This document shows, piece after piece, positions 22,261 to 34,298 of a stretch of DNA of 64,000 nucleotides (its first letter is position 1; each line of letters opens with the position of its first letter). The notes under the pieces are model-generated. The model searched no databases and had not been told where the DNA came from. It saw nothing but the letters and a program-made list of their open reading frames with translations. Origin of the DNA: Pyropia yezoensis. Lineage: Eukaryota > Rhodophyta > Bangiophyceae > Bangiales > Bangiaceae. The stretch covers positions 23,235,346-23,299,345 of the forward strand of contig CM020618.1 in assembly GCA_009829735.1 (NCBI GenBank), read 5' to 3'. The translations under genes and the position numbers were made by a program.

Positions 22261-23216
22261 GTTTAAACGTTTGGCTGGAGCAGCTCCCCGTGGGGAGAGC
22301 TGGAGGAGTGCGCTAAAATTTAGTTAGATAGTGCAAACAAACAGTGCTTTGAGAATTTGAATTCTCAGGCGACCGTGGCCAAAAAATCGTTGGACACTCG
22401 CAACATCACACGTGGCGAATTGTACAGGAAGTACATCTGGGCTTCGCGCTCTAAACGTCCTGAACCGATGTTCAATAATCATAGTATGTAGAGGCTTGGA
22501 AAAAAAGACCCCGGACCGCGATCTCCGCCTCCTGCGCTGGCGCGTGCGGTCACGCCCGACCATTCAATTCATTCCCCTGGATCGGAGCGCCCCCAACGGC
22601 GGGGGGACGCTGTGTGCTCGCTCCGCACCCCGTCTCCCCCCCCCTTGGCGTCGGCGCCACGCCACGGCGGCGGCGGCGGCGACGGCGAGTGCGCGGGAGC
22701 TGCCACCGCAGCGCGTGGAGGCGGGCCCTGTGCTCCTCGCCCCCCCGACGAGCCCCCCGCCGGCCCGCCCGGTACTCGACACTGCCCGACGCCAGTGCCT
22801 GCTTTGCTCTCCCTCTTGCTGGCTGGTTGACCCTGCCACCCTCACCGCCTGGGTGTCCTTTGCGACGGCGCAGGCGGGCACACCAGCGGCAGCTCGGCGC
22901 CTGGTCGCGGCCTTTTGGCCTTACGTACCGGCCGCGGCGCGGCAGCCGCTCCCGCCGGCCGCCGGCGACCCCGCGGGCGCTGCTTCCTCACCCTCCTTCC
23001 CCGCCGCTACCCGCCCCTCCCGTCTGCCGCCGCCCCTCTTTCCTCTGCGCACGCCTTGCTTCCTCTCCTTTGCGTCCTCGACCCCGCTGCTGGTCCCGGC
23101 TGTGCCGTCCCGCCGCCGATCTTTCTGGCGCTGACCCCCCCCCTCTTCCTCCCCTCTGCCCGTTGGGCTATCCGGCGCCCCGCCTTCCCTTCCCCCCCGC
23201 ACCCTTTCCAACCGCG
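22261..23216. other. upstream region of the mitochondrial carrier gene
   Basis: Starts with an AT-richer island (22310-22510) containing the palindrome GAGAATTTGAATTCTC (22350-22365) and a hairpin around 22281-22302 (GCTCCCC/GGGGAG). A plus-strand stretch near 22805-22965 (LVDPATLTAWVSFATAQAG) looks coding in a frame different from the carrier and may be an upstream exon or uORF. Confidence 0.35.
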
Positions 23217-25200
23217 ATGGTCCTGTGCGCGAGGCGACCTGGCGCTGGCCCCCCCCCCTCCCCCCCCCGCGGTCGCCTCCTCGCTGCCGTGCCTGTCGGC
23301 CGGCGGCGCGTCGTCGCTGCCGGCGGTACTGCCCGCCCCTCCCCTCCGCCCACTGCCTCGGCGGTGCCACCACTGGCGGCAGCGTCGACCAACGGCCCGC
23401 AGCGGCGGCGGCGGCGACGGCCGCCCCTCCTCACTCCCTTTTTTGCTCGCCCCACCGTTCCGTTGCCGCGCGGGTGGTCTGGCCCCGCGGCCGCTGCTGG
23501 TGCCGCTGGCGCCCCCGCCGCGGCTGCCATTGCCGCCGCCTCTGCTGCTGTCCCGTTGCTGCCATCGTCGACCGTGCCGGTGGCGACGGGCAGCAGCGGC
23601 GGCGGCGGCCGCCCTCCACGTCAGCAGCGGTCCCAACACCCCCCCGCCACGGCGGGCCAGGCGCTGGCAGTCCACCTCCTCTCTGGGGGCCTCTCTGCGG
23701 GACTTGTCCGCGCCGCGCTGCTGCCGCTCGACACGGCCAAGACACGGTTGCAGGCGGCCGCCCGGGCGGGGGTGGCCTCCCGGGGGGGCGCCGCCGCTGC
23801 CGCTGGTTTGGGCGGCTCTGCTGCTACTGCCTCTGCGGCCGCCGCCACAGCCGCTGCCGGGGGGGGGGTGCTTCGTGGCGTGGCTGCCGGGGCGGGTGCG
23901 GCGGGCGGGGGCGCTGGCGGTGGCGCCTTCCTTTCTTCTGCCGCCTCCGCCGCCGCTGGTGGCCGGGCCCCCCTGCTGACGCGGCTTGGGCGGTCCGCGG
24001 CGGCAACACGATCGACCGCCCTGGCCGGTGCGGGTGGTCGCGGCCTGTACCGGGGCCTGGCACCCGCACTGGCCGGGGTCGTCCCCGCGGCGGCGCTCTA
24101 CATGGGCGTGTACCAGAGCACTAAGGCGGCGCTATTGCCACGGTTTGGGCCCGCTTGGGCACCCGCGGCGGTGGCGTTGGCGGCGGCCATTGGCGACACG
24201 GCGGCGAGCCTCGTCCGCGCGCCGTGCGAGCTCGTCAAGCAGCGCCTGCAGGTAGGGGTGTACGGCGGGATTGGGGGGGCGGTCGCCGCGCTGAGGGGGG
24301 AGGGCCTAGCGGCCGTATACGTGGGCCTCCCCGCGCAACTGGCGCGTGACATCCCATTTGCTGCGACCGAATTTTTGATGTACGAGGCGCTGCAGTCGCG
24401 GGAGCGGCAGCGAGCAGCCGAGAGAGGGGGGGCGGGGGGGGGGGAACGCCTCCGCCGGGGGCTTGGCGTCGGCGCAGTGAGCGGAGCGGTCGCGTCTCTT
24501 GTGAGCAACCCGCTGGGTACGTTGCCTGTTGTGACGCGGAGGGAAGGGGGGGGTGTTGGGCGAGAGCGTCACGGTGCGTGGGTGGACGAAGGCTCTAATG
24601 GCAGTGTGCCGTATGGGTGCTGTTGTGCTGGCACGGCGCCATGAGTTGGTCTCGTGCGCCATGAGGCACCCTGTTGGGAGTGGAGGGGTCGAGGCGTGCG
24701 CCTGCGTGTGTGCCACTGTAGTTGTGGCGTGGGGAGGAAGGGGCGTTGGTGGGATTTGGCGGGGTGGCTACTGTGGTGCGCCTCGTCCCCATCCCCTGGG
24801 GGTCACGTTGTGTGCGTGGAGGTCGTTTTGGTCGGCCTGCATCCCTGCTGACGACCGTTGCTCTCCGTCTCCCCACTCTGGTTGCATTTCTTGCCCCGCT
24901 TTTTCTGTGCTCGTTTCGCTTTGTCCCGTCTCGGCAGATGTGGTCAAGACGCGGCTGATGACCCAGATCGCCTCCCCCGCCACAGGGGGGAAGCTGCGCT
25001 ACCGGGGTGTCGCGCACGCGGCGGTGACGATTGCTCGAGAGGAGGGCGTCGGCGCGTTTGCACGGGGCCTGGTCCCGCGCGTGGCCGCTAAGACGGTCCA
25101 GTCGGCTGTATTCTTCTCCGTATATGAGTTGGTGCGGCAGGCGGTGGCCGAGGCTCTCCAAGTGGATATGAGCGGAGTGGCTAAGCGCGGGGGGCACTGA
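23217..25200 (+). CDS. mitochondrial carrier family protein, SAM-carrier-like
   Basis: Exons 23217-24516 and 24938-25200 give about 520 residues. The 421-bp intron runs GTACGT to CGGCAG and joins in phase to restore the third signature (CTG G / AT GTG). All three carrier signatures are present: PLDTAKTRLQ (repeat 1), APCELVKQRLQ (repeat 2) and PLDVVKTRLM (repeat 3). Repeats 1 and 2 are separated by a long Ala/Gly-rich insertion. DIPFAATEFLMYEAL in repeat 2 is close to the S-adenosylmethionine carrier group (SLC25A26 type). The start chosen, MVLCARRPGAG, leads an Arg/Ala/Pro-rich ~150-residue extension that could be an organelle presequence. The open frame reaches back to 22614, so longer leaders are possible. 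Family certain; substrate inferred. Convergent with the DJ-1-like gene. Confidence 0.9.
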
Positions 25201-25819
25201 CGCCCAGGGGGTCTTCTTGGTGCAGAGAGCGGGGCGCTGGCGGGACTGGACGTACAGAGGGATGGCGTACGAAAGCGGCCGCCATGTACTTTTCTTGTGT
25301 CTTTTCTTCTCTTATGCCCTTTGTTTTACTTACTCCCCCCCCCCCCACCCATGTTTTTTCGTGTGCTGGGTGTATGAAGAGGCACTGCACAGGGGTGTGG
25401 TCTGGTGCCCATCGCACGCAAGTCGTCCAATTGTTTGCCTGCTTACTGGCAAGCGCGCCGTGCACCCCCGTGCTATGGCAGTTCGACGCGTTAACCGCTC
25501 AGCGCGTAGTCACGTACAAAGTCGGTGGTGCTGTACTGCAGCTTGCGCAACCAGGGCTGGCAGTGCCGTCGCTGGGCGAGGGCACGCGCTGGAGATCGAG
25601 TGAGACAAGTCACACGTCGCATGGGTGCGTGACCCACAATGAAGCACTCGGCCAACGACCCGCCCGCACCATTACGTCGGAGCTCGCCAACGCACCCAAC
25701 AAAGAAAGCACACCGCCTTGAGAAGGAAAATGATGAAGCACAACCCACCTGCAACAGCCTGCATGGGACCACAAACCCACTCCCCGCCCGCTACTGCACC
25801 CCCCCGCCCCCCTGTTCCC
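25201..25819. other. intergenic stretch between convergent carrier and DJ-1-like genes
   Basis: No gene is supported. It contains a C-run at 25338-25347. Open frames are short and not family-like. Confidence 0.5.
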
Positions 25820-26680
25820 TCACGCAGCAACCCCCCCCGCCTCACTCTTCCCCGGCGGCGTCCATCCCCACTCCTCATCCGGGTCCTCACACATCACCGC
25901 GGCCAGCGTTTCCGCGGCCACCTTCCCGTACAGCTTTTCCACACAGCACAGAGAAAAAAGGAGCGCCGTGCCCGGCCCCTGGCTCGTGACCAACCGCCCG
26001 TCAGACACGACAAACACATCCTCTACCGGGTTGGGGAGGGCCGCCAGGAAGTCGGCCGACGGGTAGCATGTGGCGGCCTCGCCGCCTGCGAGGAGACCTA
26101 GGGGCGCCAGGACCACCGCCGGCGCCGCGCAGATGGCCCCAATCCACCGGCCCGCCGCCTTTTGTTCCCGCAGCAGCTCTGCCAAGCGCGGGGAAGCGGC
26201 AAGGGTGGACGCGCCGGGCATACCGCCGGGGATGGCAATGAGGTCCCAGCCGCCCGCGGGGGTGGCGACGTCCCCCAGCGGCGCGTCGGCCACAAGCCGC
26301 ACCCCCCGGGAGCAAGTCACGGTGGTGGAGGAGGAAGACACAGACGCGAGGGTCACCGCCGCGCCGGCGCGGACGAGCGTGTCCACAATCGTAACCGCCT
26401 CCAACTCCTCAGACCCGTCTGAGATGGGCACTAGCACGTGGCGCTTGGGCGCATCGTCGGCAGCCATGACCGGGGCGGTGACCGCGACGGCAGTGGAGGG
26501 ATGGATGACAGGCGTGGGAGTGGGGGGAGCGCCAAACAGGCCGCGCCGTCCGCGGAGCGCGGAGGGAAGGGGGGTGCCGACGAGGCCAAAACGCGGCCGG
26601 AAGAGGCAGGTGCCCACACCGACAAGGCGAGGGCGGGCGGCGGTGGCCCCGACGGAGAGGGCAAATGCCGTCGTGATCAT
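25820..26680 (-). CDS. DJ-1/PfpI family protein with targeting-type leader
   Basis: 286 residues, intronless. Residues 1-72 are rich in Ala, Val, Arg and Pro without acidic residues (MITTAFALSVGATAARPRL), consistent with a plastid or mitochondrial transit peptide. The DJ-1 domain begins at RHVLVPISDGSEELEAVTIV (80-99), where Glu94 aligns with the catalytic-site Glu18 of human DJ-1. The nucleophile elbow GAICAAPAVVLAPLG carries the conserved Cys184 (human Cys106), preceded by AIPGGMPGA. The ending EEWGWTPPGKSEAGGVAA is variable. Members act as glyoxalase/deglycase-type or redox chaperone enzymes; plant homologues include plastid forms. The open frame extends to 27031, but the upstream part is unlike protein and I place the start at 26680. 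Confidence 0.93.
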   Translation of the reverse strand: MITTAFALSVGATAARPRLVGVGTCLFRPRFGLVGTPLPSALRGRRGLFGAPPTPTPVIHPSTAVAVTAPVMAADDAPKRHVLVPISDGSEELEAVTIVDTLVRAGAAVTLASVSSSSTTVTCSRGVRLVADAPLGDVATPAGGWDLIAIPGGMPGASTLAASPRLAELLREQKAAGRWIGAICAAPAVVLAPLGLLAGGEAATCYPSADFLAALPNPVEDVFVVSDGRLVTSQGPGTALLFSLCCVEKLYGKVAAETLAAVMCEDPDEEWGWTPPGKSEAGGVAA

Positions 26681-27169
26681 GTCGGGCGATAGACAGGCGG
26701 TAGAGCTGGCGGAAGGTGACGGTGGATCGTCTGGTGAAGGGGAAAGACCAACGTGCGAATGGCCAGGGGGCAGGGGTGTGTGTGCCAGAGCATGTACGGG
26801 AAGGGTACAACGGCTCGGACTCCCACAGCTTAGCACTGCGAGCTTGCTTTGCAAGTGGCAGAGCCTGCCACCAGATATCTCATCGAGATATACAAGTAGC
26901 CTGCCCTTGAACATATAAGGAACAGCGCGTTCGCTTCGGCGATGCGCACCCAACGCCGGCGCCGATGTCACTTCGGTCGGCCGGTAGCAGCAGCTGCGGC
27001 GCCGGTACATAGCGTGCGCCGTCGCGTCCACCGACAGGGATTACGGCGGTGGTGGCGGCGACGGCGGCGGTGGAAGCGGCATCAGCCGCGTCAGTGGCGG
27101 TAAGAAGCATGGGGCGTGCTGGGCGTGATCGGCTGTTTTGGGCGTGCTCCCAAAGCGTGTTGAGGGCGT
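26681..27169. other. upstream region of the DJ-1-like gene
   Basis: The minus-strand frame stays open to 27031 but is Pro/Ser/Cys-rich and unlike any family. It is best read as 5' leader and promoter. Confidence 0.4.
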
Positions 27170-27211
27170 GTCACGCCTGCACGCCCCGTTAAAGGGGCGT
27201 GCGGGCGTGAC
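27170..27211. repeat. 18-bp arm hairpin
   Basis: Arms 27170-27187 and 27194-27211 pair at 17 of 18 positions around loop GTTAAA. The surrounding 80 bp repeats GGGCGTG several times. Function unknown. Confidence 0.6.
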
Positions 27212-29880
27212 GCTGCACAACCCTACTCATTTAATGTGCCGTCCCGGACGACGCAGTCAATGAGCGTTTTCGTGCGAGGTTTCATGCCAGCCTGACCAAG
27301 GCGTTCAATGTGTCCCACTCCGTTGCGGGTGCTCACTGCTTCGTTGCGGCCGCGTCGGCGGCCGCGGCTGGGGCGGGGAGCAAGCACCTCGCTCCCGCCG
27401 TGGCGGGGCGTGATCACGCCGGCGGCGGCGGCGACGGGCGGCGGCAGTGGCTGCCACAGGCGCTGGCTGGGGTGCCGGCACTGCCCACCGTGCCGCCGCG
27501 CGTTGCACGGCGGGGCGGCCGCGTCCCGGCGCCGGGGGGGCGGTCCAAGCGGCTTCAGCGGCGGCAGCGGCGGCAGCGGCGGCGACGGCGGCGGCGGAGG
27601 CGGCGGGGGTGGCCATGGCAGTGGGTGCGTCGGCAGCGGCAACGGCGGCGGTCGCCCACCCGCTGAGGGCGGCTGCCGTGGTGGCGGATTACTTTGCGAC
27701 GCGCGTTCTGCCACGAAGGCCCCCGTCCACGGGGGGCGACGCGGCCGCCGCCCAGCTGGCCACCAACCACGGCGGAGGACACGGGCGTGGACGCATCGGC
27801 AACGATGGTGGACACCGCGTCCGACCGCGGCGCGGGGTGAGGGCGCCCGCCGGGGGGGGGGGGGATCACTTCCGACGGCGGCCCGGCTGGCGCGCCGCCC
27901 ACCCCCGCCTTTCGTGTGTGGCGCGTGCCCACCGTGGCGGCGAAGCCGGCCGCAGCTGTAGCGGCGGCTGCGGTGGCAGCGTGGGCGGCGGCAGAGGAGG
28001 GCGAAGCGGCGGCGGCGGCGGCGGATGTCAGATTGGAGGGGGCGTTTTTGCGGTTGCCGCCGCCCGTGCGCAACGTGCCGCGCGGCCGTGTGGGGTGGCA
28101 CGGCGCGGATGCGCACCGCCGCGTCGTCGCAGCCAACGTAGCCGCTGCTGCACCCGCGGCCGACGCCCCGGCCGACCGCCGCCGCCGCCGCCGCCGCCGG
28201 GCCGGTGTTGCAGGGGCACGCCCGCGCTGGGTACGCGCCGCCTGAGCCTGCGGCCTTGCCACCCCGGTAACGGTCGCCATTGGCCTGTGCGGGGCCATCG
28301 TCAGGGAAGCCACGACGAAGGCCGCCGCAGCGGCCGCTGCTGGGCCCGGTGCCTCCCTCGTTGCAAGGGTAAACCCACCTTGGCGACCGTCTTGCATGCA
28401 CAAGGAGGCCGGCAGGTAGGCTGCCGCCCCCGGGTGAGCCTGTACGGGCTTGTCGAGCAGACATCAGCGGCACGCTCAAAACCCCCCGTCCTCAGGTAGG
28501 TCTGGCCTGCCCCCGCCGCCGCTCACCCGGCCACCACCGCCGCGGCCCTTATCACAGCGTCTGGTGTACAGTCTGGGTGGTAACTTCGTTGGGCGAGTGG
28601 CCGCTGGCCGCCGTGGCGCCGTTCTCAGGAGCCGGCTATGGTGGTGGACTCGGCGACCACGGCGTTGGGGCGGGTGGCGGTGACGGCCGCAGCGGCTGCA
28701 GGGGCGGTGGTGGTTAGCGTGACGGTGACGCCGCCGGCGTACCGTCGTTTGTGCAAAATTGCTTGACGGTCACGCCTCTTACCGTCCGTCATGGCCGCTG
28801 AGGTGGCGGTGCTGCTGCCGCTGGCGCTGGTGGCGGCTGTCGCGGCGTTATTGACAACGTGCCTCCACCCTTTGGGGCATGGGCAACGCCGCCAACAAGC
28901 GACTCCCGCCGGCGGGGTAGCGTGCCTTCAGTGCTTCACCTCGCCGCCAGCCTCCACCGCGACCACCGGGGCCACCGCCATGCCGGCGTTGCACCGCCGG
29001 GAATTCCTGGCCAAGCTTCCAAGTTACCGCGTTGGGGGCGATTCGCGGAGGGGGGGGCAGTGCTGTCGGCGCCGCTCCAAGCGCCGCAGCCACCACCTCC
29101 GCAGCGTCCATATCGGTGGGCGACCATGGCGACGGCGGCGGTGGCTACGCTTGGATGTCCCGCCGCAGGCGGGGGCGGCGCACACGCCGAGACTGCGGCG
29201 GGGGCGGCCGCCGCCGGGGCGGCCGCCACGGCAGCCGATGCCGGTCGTGTTGTCGCTGGTGCCGCCCCCGCCGATTTTGCGCCGCTTATCTGTGCGCTCG
29301 TGCGCTGCGCCCCGCCTCGGCAGCAGACGCTGGCGCCTCTGCCCCCACAGCTGCTCGGCGCTGCTGCCGGCGTATTCGTCGGGCTCTCCGCCTGCACGGC
29401 CGCTAGGGCCATGTGCTGGGTCGACTCGCGCGGCCACCATCGCGGCCGTGGCGCCGCTGCTACTGCCACGGCGCCCCCCCGATTGCTCGGCCGGCGGGTC
29501 ACGCGCCGGGCCGCCACGCGTCGTCACCGTCGCGGGCGCTGCGCCGCCGCTACGGCTTTGTCACCCCCGCCGACCCCGCGGCCGGCGGGTCGCGCGCCGC
29601 GGTTACCTCTGTCGCGCCCGCCGTTGCGCCTGCCGTTGCTTCTCGCATCGTAGAGTGCTGAGTTATGCTCCCGGTTCGGTCCTTCGTCTTCTCGTAGACC
29701 CTGCAACGGATGAGACAGCCTCTTGCTTCTTCCTCAATGGACGGAGTCATGGCTGGTGTCTTTCATGTGCCGCCCCAAGCAGTTGCGTAAAGCCGATGTG
29801 CAAACCGCTGATGCTGGTCATATCATTCACGCTAAGACATAAGCAGTAGCCTTCATTCATTGTGCATCGCTCTCCGTGTT
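27212..29880. other. GC-rich block with broken Ala-rich plus-strand coding pieces
   Basis: No complete gene is supported. Protein-like plus-strand pieces include 27640-27720 (HPLRAAAVVADYFATRVL), 27916-28245 (DVRLEGAFLRLPPPVRNVPR), a 42-codon frame 28638-28766 (MVVDSATTALGRVAVTAAAA ... RRLCKIA), and 29226-29420 (ADFAPLICALVRCAPPRQQ). They change frame repeatedly. The pattern resembles the block at 4040-7500 and suggests decayed copies of Ala-rich genes. No family is recognisable. Confidence 0.35.
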
Positions 29881-29907
29881 GCCCACAACGTCAACAAACA
29901 TCTACCT

Positions 29908-32870
29908 TTACCACTGCGGCCACTTGCTCTCTGATAGTTTCATCTCGACGTCTCGATACATTGCTATAGCGTTGGAAAGAGCTTGCTGGTAGGTGGTAAA
30001 CGTGATGAAGTTGTACTGATTCATCAACCGCAGGTAATGCTCTTGTCTCCGCGACAGGGCGTTTTGCTCTTCGGAGGACGACGTATCGACGCCTTCCATG
30101 TCCGAGTAGGAATCAGGGTTCATGGCCTTCGAGCAAGCCACGTCGTTCTCCATCTATTGGAATCGGTCGACCAAGACGGCCACGGTCCTGGCAATGAAAG
30201 GCACACGGCACAGCCCCGAATTCATCGTGGCGCAGGACAAGTCGTGCACCACCTTGAAAGGCAGCCGCTTGCGGCGCTGCACAATGAACTCGATGGGCAT
30301 GCGCTGGCCTTCGCTGCCGTCGAGCACAACATCCCCCCACACTCAGGATGAGTGCACGTGCAGAGCGCCGCGAGCGTACCGCCGATGTAGCGGTTCTCCT
30401 GACCCATGAGATAGGCGCACTCGGGCTCGTCGGTGGCTGCCGCTGCGTTGCCGACAAAAACGGCATGGGATGAACAACAGGCAAGCTAAGCGCCAACACG
30501 ATGGACTGGAGGTAGTCCTCGGTCTCCTCTTCAGAGATCCTGTACGCCTCTCTGAAGAACTGCACCGACGCAGGCAACTTCAGCCACGTCTCTGCGAACT
30601 GCACCGGCGTGAAGGTCTTTATGTCGGGCGCGCATGCCATTTGTGCCTTGGAGAAGGACAGGAGTACAGGCCGTGGCACCTTTTCTCCCGCACCACCATC
30701 CGCCCCAGCTACGGCACCTGGCTCAGGATCAGCACACGCCGCGTCCACGAACGCCTAGTAGGAGTGGGCCGTGCTCTTCAAGGCCGAAAGCATGTCTGCA
30801 AAAATTATGCGCAGACTCTGGTCCTCCACAAAGGCAGGCCCCAGGCAAGCGACCGCCCCGCGCAGCAATCGCAAGTTGCAGACGTCCTCGCGCTCCAGTG
30901 TAGTGGCAATCTCGTCCGCCGTAAAGTCTCTGTCAATCAGTACGCCGTGGATGGCGTCCACTGCCCCCCAGTCGTTTTTCGCGGCCCAGATCATGATGGG
31001 GTCGACCGTGAGCGCCCTCACAGTGTCGACGATCTTCAACGTAGCCGCCGTGGTCGTCGGGATCTCCGGGCGGTGAAGAAATAGCATGCCTGTATTCAGT
31101 TTGGTCTCCTTCTCTCCTCGAGTGTCCGCCAGAGCAGGCTCGCAGAAGAGCTCCGCGAACCGCTCTACCGGGGCCAGCTTGTCCTCAAACAAGGGCGTCC
31201 CGACATCTGCTTGGTCCGTCTCCGACTGATCCTCGTCCACCGACGAGAAATGGTCGTCAGATTCCTCCACCCCATCTCTTCGTTCAGCATGAACAGCTGG
31301 TGCAAAGTCTTGGCTTGGCGAGGAGTTCTTCACGCCAGGCGCATTCCCCGTCTCCTCTGCGACCCCGTCCCTGCTTGCATGACCTTGTGCAGCTGCACAG
31401 GGTGCATCGTCGTCCTCCATGCGTTCAATGGTCGGAACATGAATTGCCTCAACCCTGAGAGGCTTGGTCGTCAGCATGGCGCCGACGCGCGTAAGCAAGG
31501 CTGGGAGTTTGCGGCGGCGAACTTCCCCGTTCGCTGCCACAATCTACACACAGAGAGACCTGGCCAGCGAGTCACACTGGAAGAATCGGCGACAAAAAGC
31601 CATCAGCTCGCGTCGCTCACCACCGTCCTTGGACGGGCACCACCCCCTACCCGCCGATGAAGCAGTGAATCCGTGTTACGTGGCACCCGCAAGCGCCTTC
31701 ACCTCGCTGTCGACTGCGACGTCGCCCAGCAGCGCCCTCACGGCCATGTCGTACCCTCGTACGCCGCCCTCGGTGATCACGATCTTAGAAGATCCGACTG
31801 GCAGAGAAGTCGATTGGTTGCGCACCATCCCAAGGGCCTTGGCAACAGCCGTGGCTGTCACCAAGTGGGCGTGCAAGCTAGCCCCAGAGATGGCGCTGGT
31901 GCGCACAAAGCACTTTATCTTGTAGCCCAGTTGCAGGCCGTCTAAACAGATGATGTCCAAGCACCCGTCGTCCCCCACACAATTGGAGCACGCTGAGACC
32001 GCGAGCGGCTGATCCTCGATTACCGGCCAGAGATAGATGAGCACTCACTTGGAAAGGTTGTCATGCTGCGCAGCCGACAGGACTGCTCTTAGTACTTCGG
32101 AGATGCGGTGAGCTCGTTGAAGCCTTCAGAGAGGTAACCAGACGACCTCAAAGAAGATCCAGTACGCGACAGCACACTGCCAGCTCGATTAGAAAGGCCT
32201 GAAACAAGGCCGTAGAAGCCAATACGAAGACAATCCCAAGCCTAAGACCGTCGGGAAGGACCCTCAGATGGCAGAAAGAGCAACGCCAAGAAAACACATT
32301 GGTGACCGTCGACCCATTGTTGAAGTCGACGCGACACGGGTGGTCAATAGGCCGCTGATTCCCTGCAGGGGCCAGCTTGCAATACGGGCAAGGGGGGTTG
32401 GCCGGATACTCAATCACAGTCTCATCGGATCTGGCGGCATCAACCAGATCCAACCTTGCCTGTTGCGCCACGGAGAGTGCCACAAGATCCCGCGGCGGCC
32501 GCGACCGATGGATCTCAAAGACCCACGACAGCAGCACAGAAGGGTTGGCTGGTGGGGGGTGCTCCCCGTCCGGGTCGTCGGGGTAGCGGGAGCTGGATAC
32601 TCCCTCGTCGTCCGAGTCGGCGCCGCCAATTGGGCCGAATTTGGCAGCATGACATGACGCGCTGCGGTGGCCGCATGCCCTCCCGGCAGTACTACACGAC
32701 ACGCAGACGCACTGCTTGGCCAGCGTGTTGCGAATAACTGCATAAGACCATCTGCCTTGACCCATGCGTACCACATAAAGGCCATATCCGTAGTGGATGG
32801 CAGTGCCTACAATGTTGCACGCCCCACGCACAGACGCTTCCAAAACGAAGAGTACCTCGGGAAGTATCAT
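29908..32870 (-). pseudogene. decayed KDZ-like transposase gene with cysteine cluster
   Basis: Minus-strand pieces in order: 32870-32148 with LFVLEASVRGACNIVGTA, a cysteine cluster CVCVSCSTAGRACGH, then CPYCKLAP and SWRCSFCHLRVLPDGLRLG; 32044-31676 with CSNCVGDDGCLDIICLDGLQ; 31540-30755; 30748-30440; 30342-30154 ending RTVAVLVDRF; and 30153-29908 with CSKAMNPDSYSDMEGVDTSS then EEQNALSRRQEHYLRLMNQ. The order cysteine cluster, DG-LG segment, (V)VDRF, cysteine/PDSY, acidic-Asn-Arg run matches my memory of KDZ (Kyakuja-Dileera-Zisupton) transposases. Frames are disrupted: an in-frame TGA at 32045-32047, frame changes near 32100 and 30345, and a TAG between VDRFQ and MENDV. So the copy is dead. 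The family is inferred from pattern. Confidence 0.5.
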
Positions 32871-34298
32871 CTGGGACGCCTCGAAGACCTATTTTACCGC
32901 GCTGTCCAGGTGTATCTGGAGCCCACAGGGCGTGTCCACGCACTACTCTTGAACGCTGCAGCAGCAAGTCACCCCACCCTCACCATTACTGGTGAAGGTA
33001 ACTGCCACAGTAACATCCTTGCAGTAGTCGGTTTCCAAACGGCGATTTTTGAGCTTCAACAGAAGGCCCATGCACCCGCTCCGCCCTATCATCCAGGCGT
33101 GCATTCTCAGGGCCTTAGCAGTCACGTGGAGGGAGCGCTCTCGCAGTCGCCGCAGACTAAGCTGAGCGCGGGACGCTACGCCATTCTTGTAAAAATGGGC
33201 GACAAGGTTGCCGTGCAGCTCAGTGCCCAGCATGACGACGAAAACGTCAAGAAGAATGTCGCGAGGGTAGAAGCCCCCTCCTCGACGACGCCCCGGCCAG
33301 ACATTCTGGCAGCCCGTACACCGGCCAATACGCTTGATGCGCTGGGCTGAAGACATGGAACCGCGACGAGGACGATAAGGAGAGGGGCGATAGCCCGCGA
33401 TGGAGAGCCCGAATGCTTGATGTAGAGAAGTGTCTGCACATCGACCCGACAGCACGTCAGATGCCTTCACAAACTCCATCGATTGAAAACCACGATTTAC
33501 GGACGAGGATGAGCGTCCAGGTGGTGGCGTCGCGGTCTGCGCGCGTGCGGAGTGAGAGGGAGACGCGAAGTACAGCCCTCTTGACACGAAGCTCCTCACA
33601 GACGCAAAGGATGTTGGGGGAGCTGGCTCGGCCGGTACCATACTGGAATAACCGCCACTTTTGGAAGAGCCCGCCAAAACGGCGCATTGCAACAGGACGA
33701 TGACGAGCAGTACTTGCGCCGCCACGGCCGACAAATCGACAAAAGTACGCCAGCACCAGCAAGATTCGCGTGCCTTGGCCTGCGATGCAAGGTGCTGATG
33801 ACACCTGCTATGGTCCAAGCACAGACTTCCCCTGCTGGGGCACAGCCTGCTGAGACAAGACAAGGGCGACGGACGGCGGCGTCTGGCCGCGAAGAGCGAC
33901 AGGATGAGGTACTGTGGAGATGGCGGCTACTGCAGCGCGGCAGAAGCGTTGGCGGCAGCGGCAGCGTGACACTTATGGCCGCAGCAGCACCAGTTAGGGC
34001 AGCGACGCGGCAGGGGCGGTGGCTGGTAGTGGCTGCCACCGCAGCGCGGCAATGATTTTCACGGGGACGGCAGCCAAGGCCGGAGAGCGGCAGCGGTTGT
34101 GACAGCCACCAAAACGCGGCAGCGGCGTTGTCGGCCGCCAAGCCGCGGAAGCGACGACCGCGGATGCGGCAGCCAAGGCGGAGGCGTTGGAGCGATGCGA
34201 AGGCGGCTGTTGCAGCGCTGCAGCCCCGGCGGCGGGAACCGCAGGGTCCCAATGAAAGCGGGGGCGGCGGCAGAAAAGGCGGCTGCAAAGCAGCGATG
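32871..34298. other. flank of the KDZ-like relic and GC-rich spacer
   Basis: Minus-strand frames up to 33863 may contain more amino-terminal relic of the KDZ-like gene (cysteine pairs such as RCTGCQNVW at 33310-33340) but are not continuous. From 33900 to 34298 the sequence is GCGGCAG-rich with no gene. Similarity to the retroelement family begins abruptly at 34299. Confidence 0.4.

Noticed and set aside
19620..22266. Several 400-535-codon frames on both strands
   Set aside because: All are compositional, overlapping each other on both strands with homopolymer residues. Only the short terminal segment near 20730 stood out.
26681..27031. Upstream extension of the DJ-1-like frame
   Set aside because: It is open but unlike protein, and the downstream ATG starts a typical targeting leader.
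27223..28479. 418-codon minus-strand frame
   Set aside because: Arg/Pro/Cys-rich, with no family resemblance, and opposite to plus-strand pieces that look more like protein.
32045..32047. TGA as selenocysteine or GTGAGT as a splice donor in the KDZ-like relic
   Set aside because: Other frame changes nearby show decay. No acceptor was found that repairs the frame.
33900..34298. A 3' LTR for element A to the left of 34299
   Set aside because: No stretch resembling the 470-bp LTR or TGTGGCA...TGCCACA ends was found; similarity starts inside the antisense ORF.
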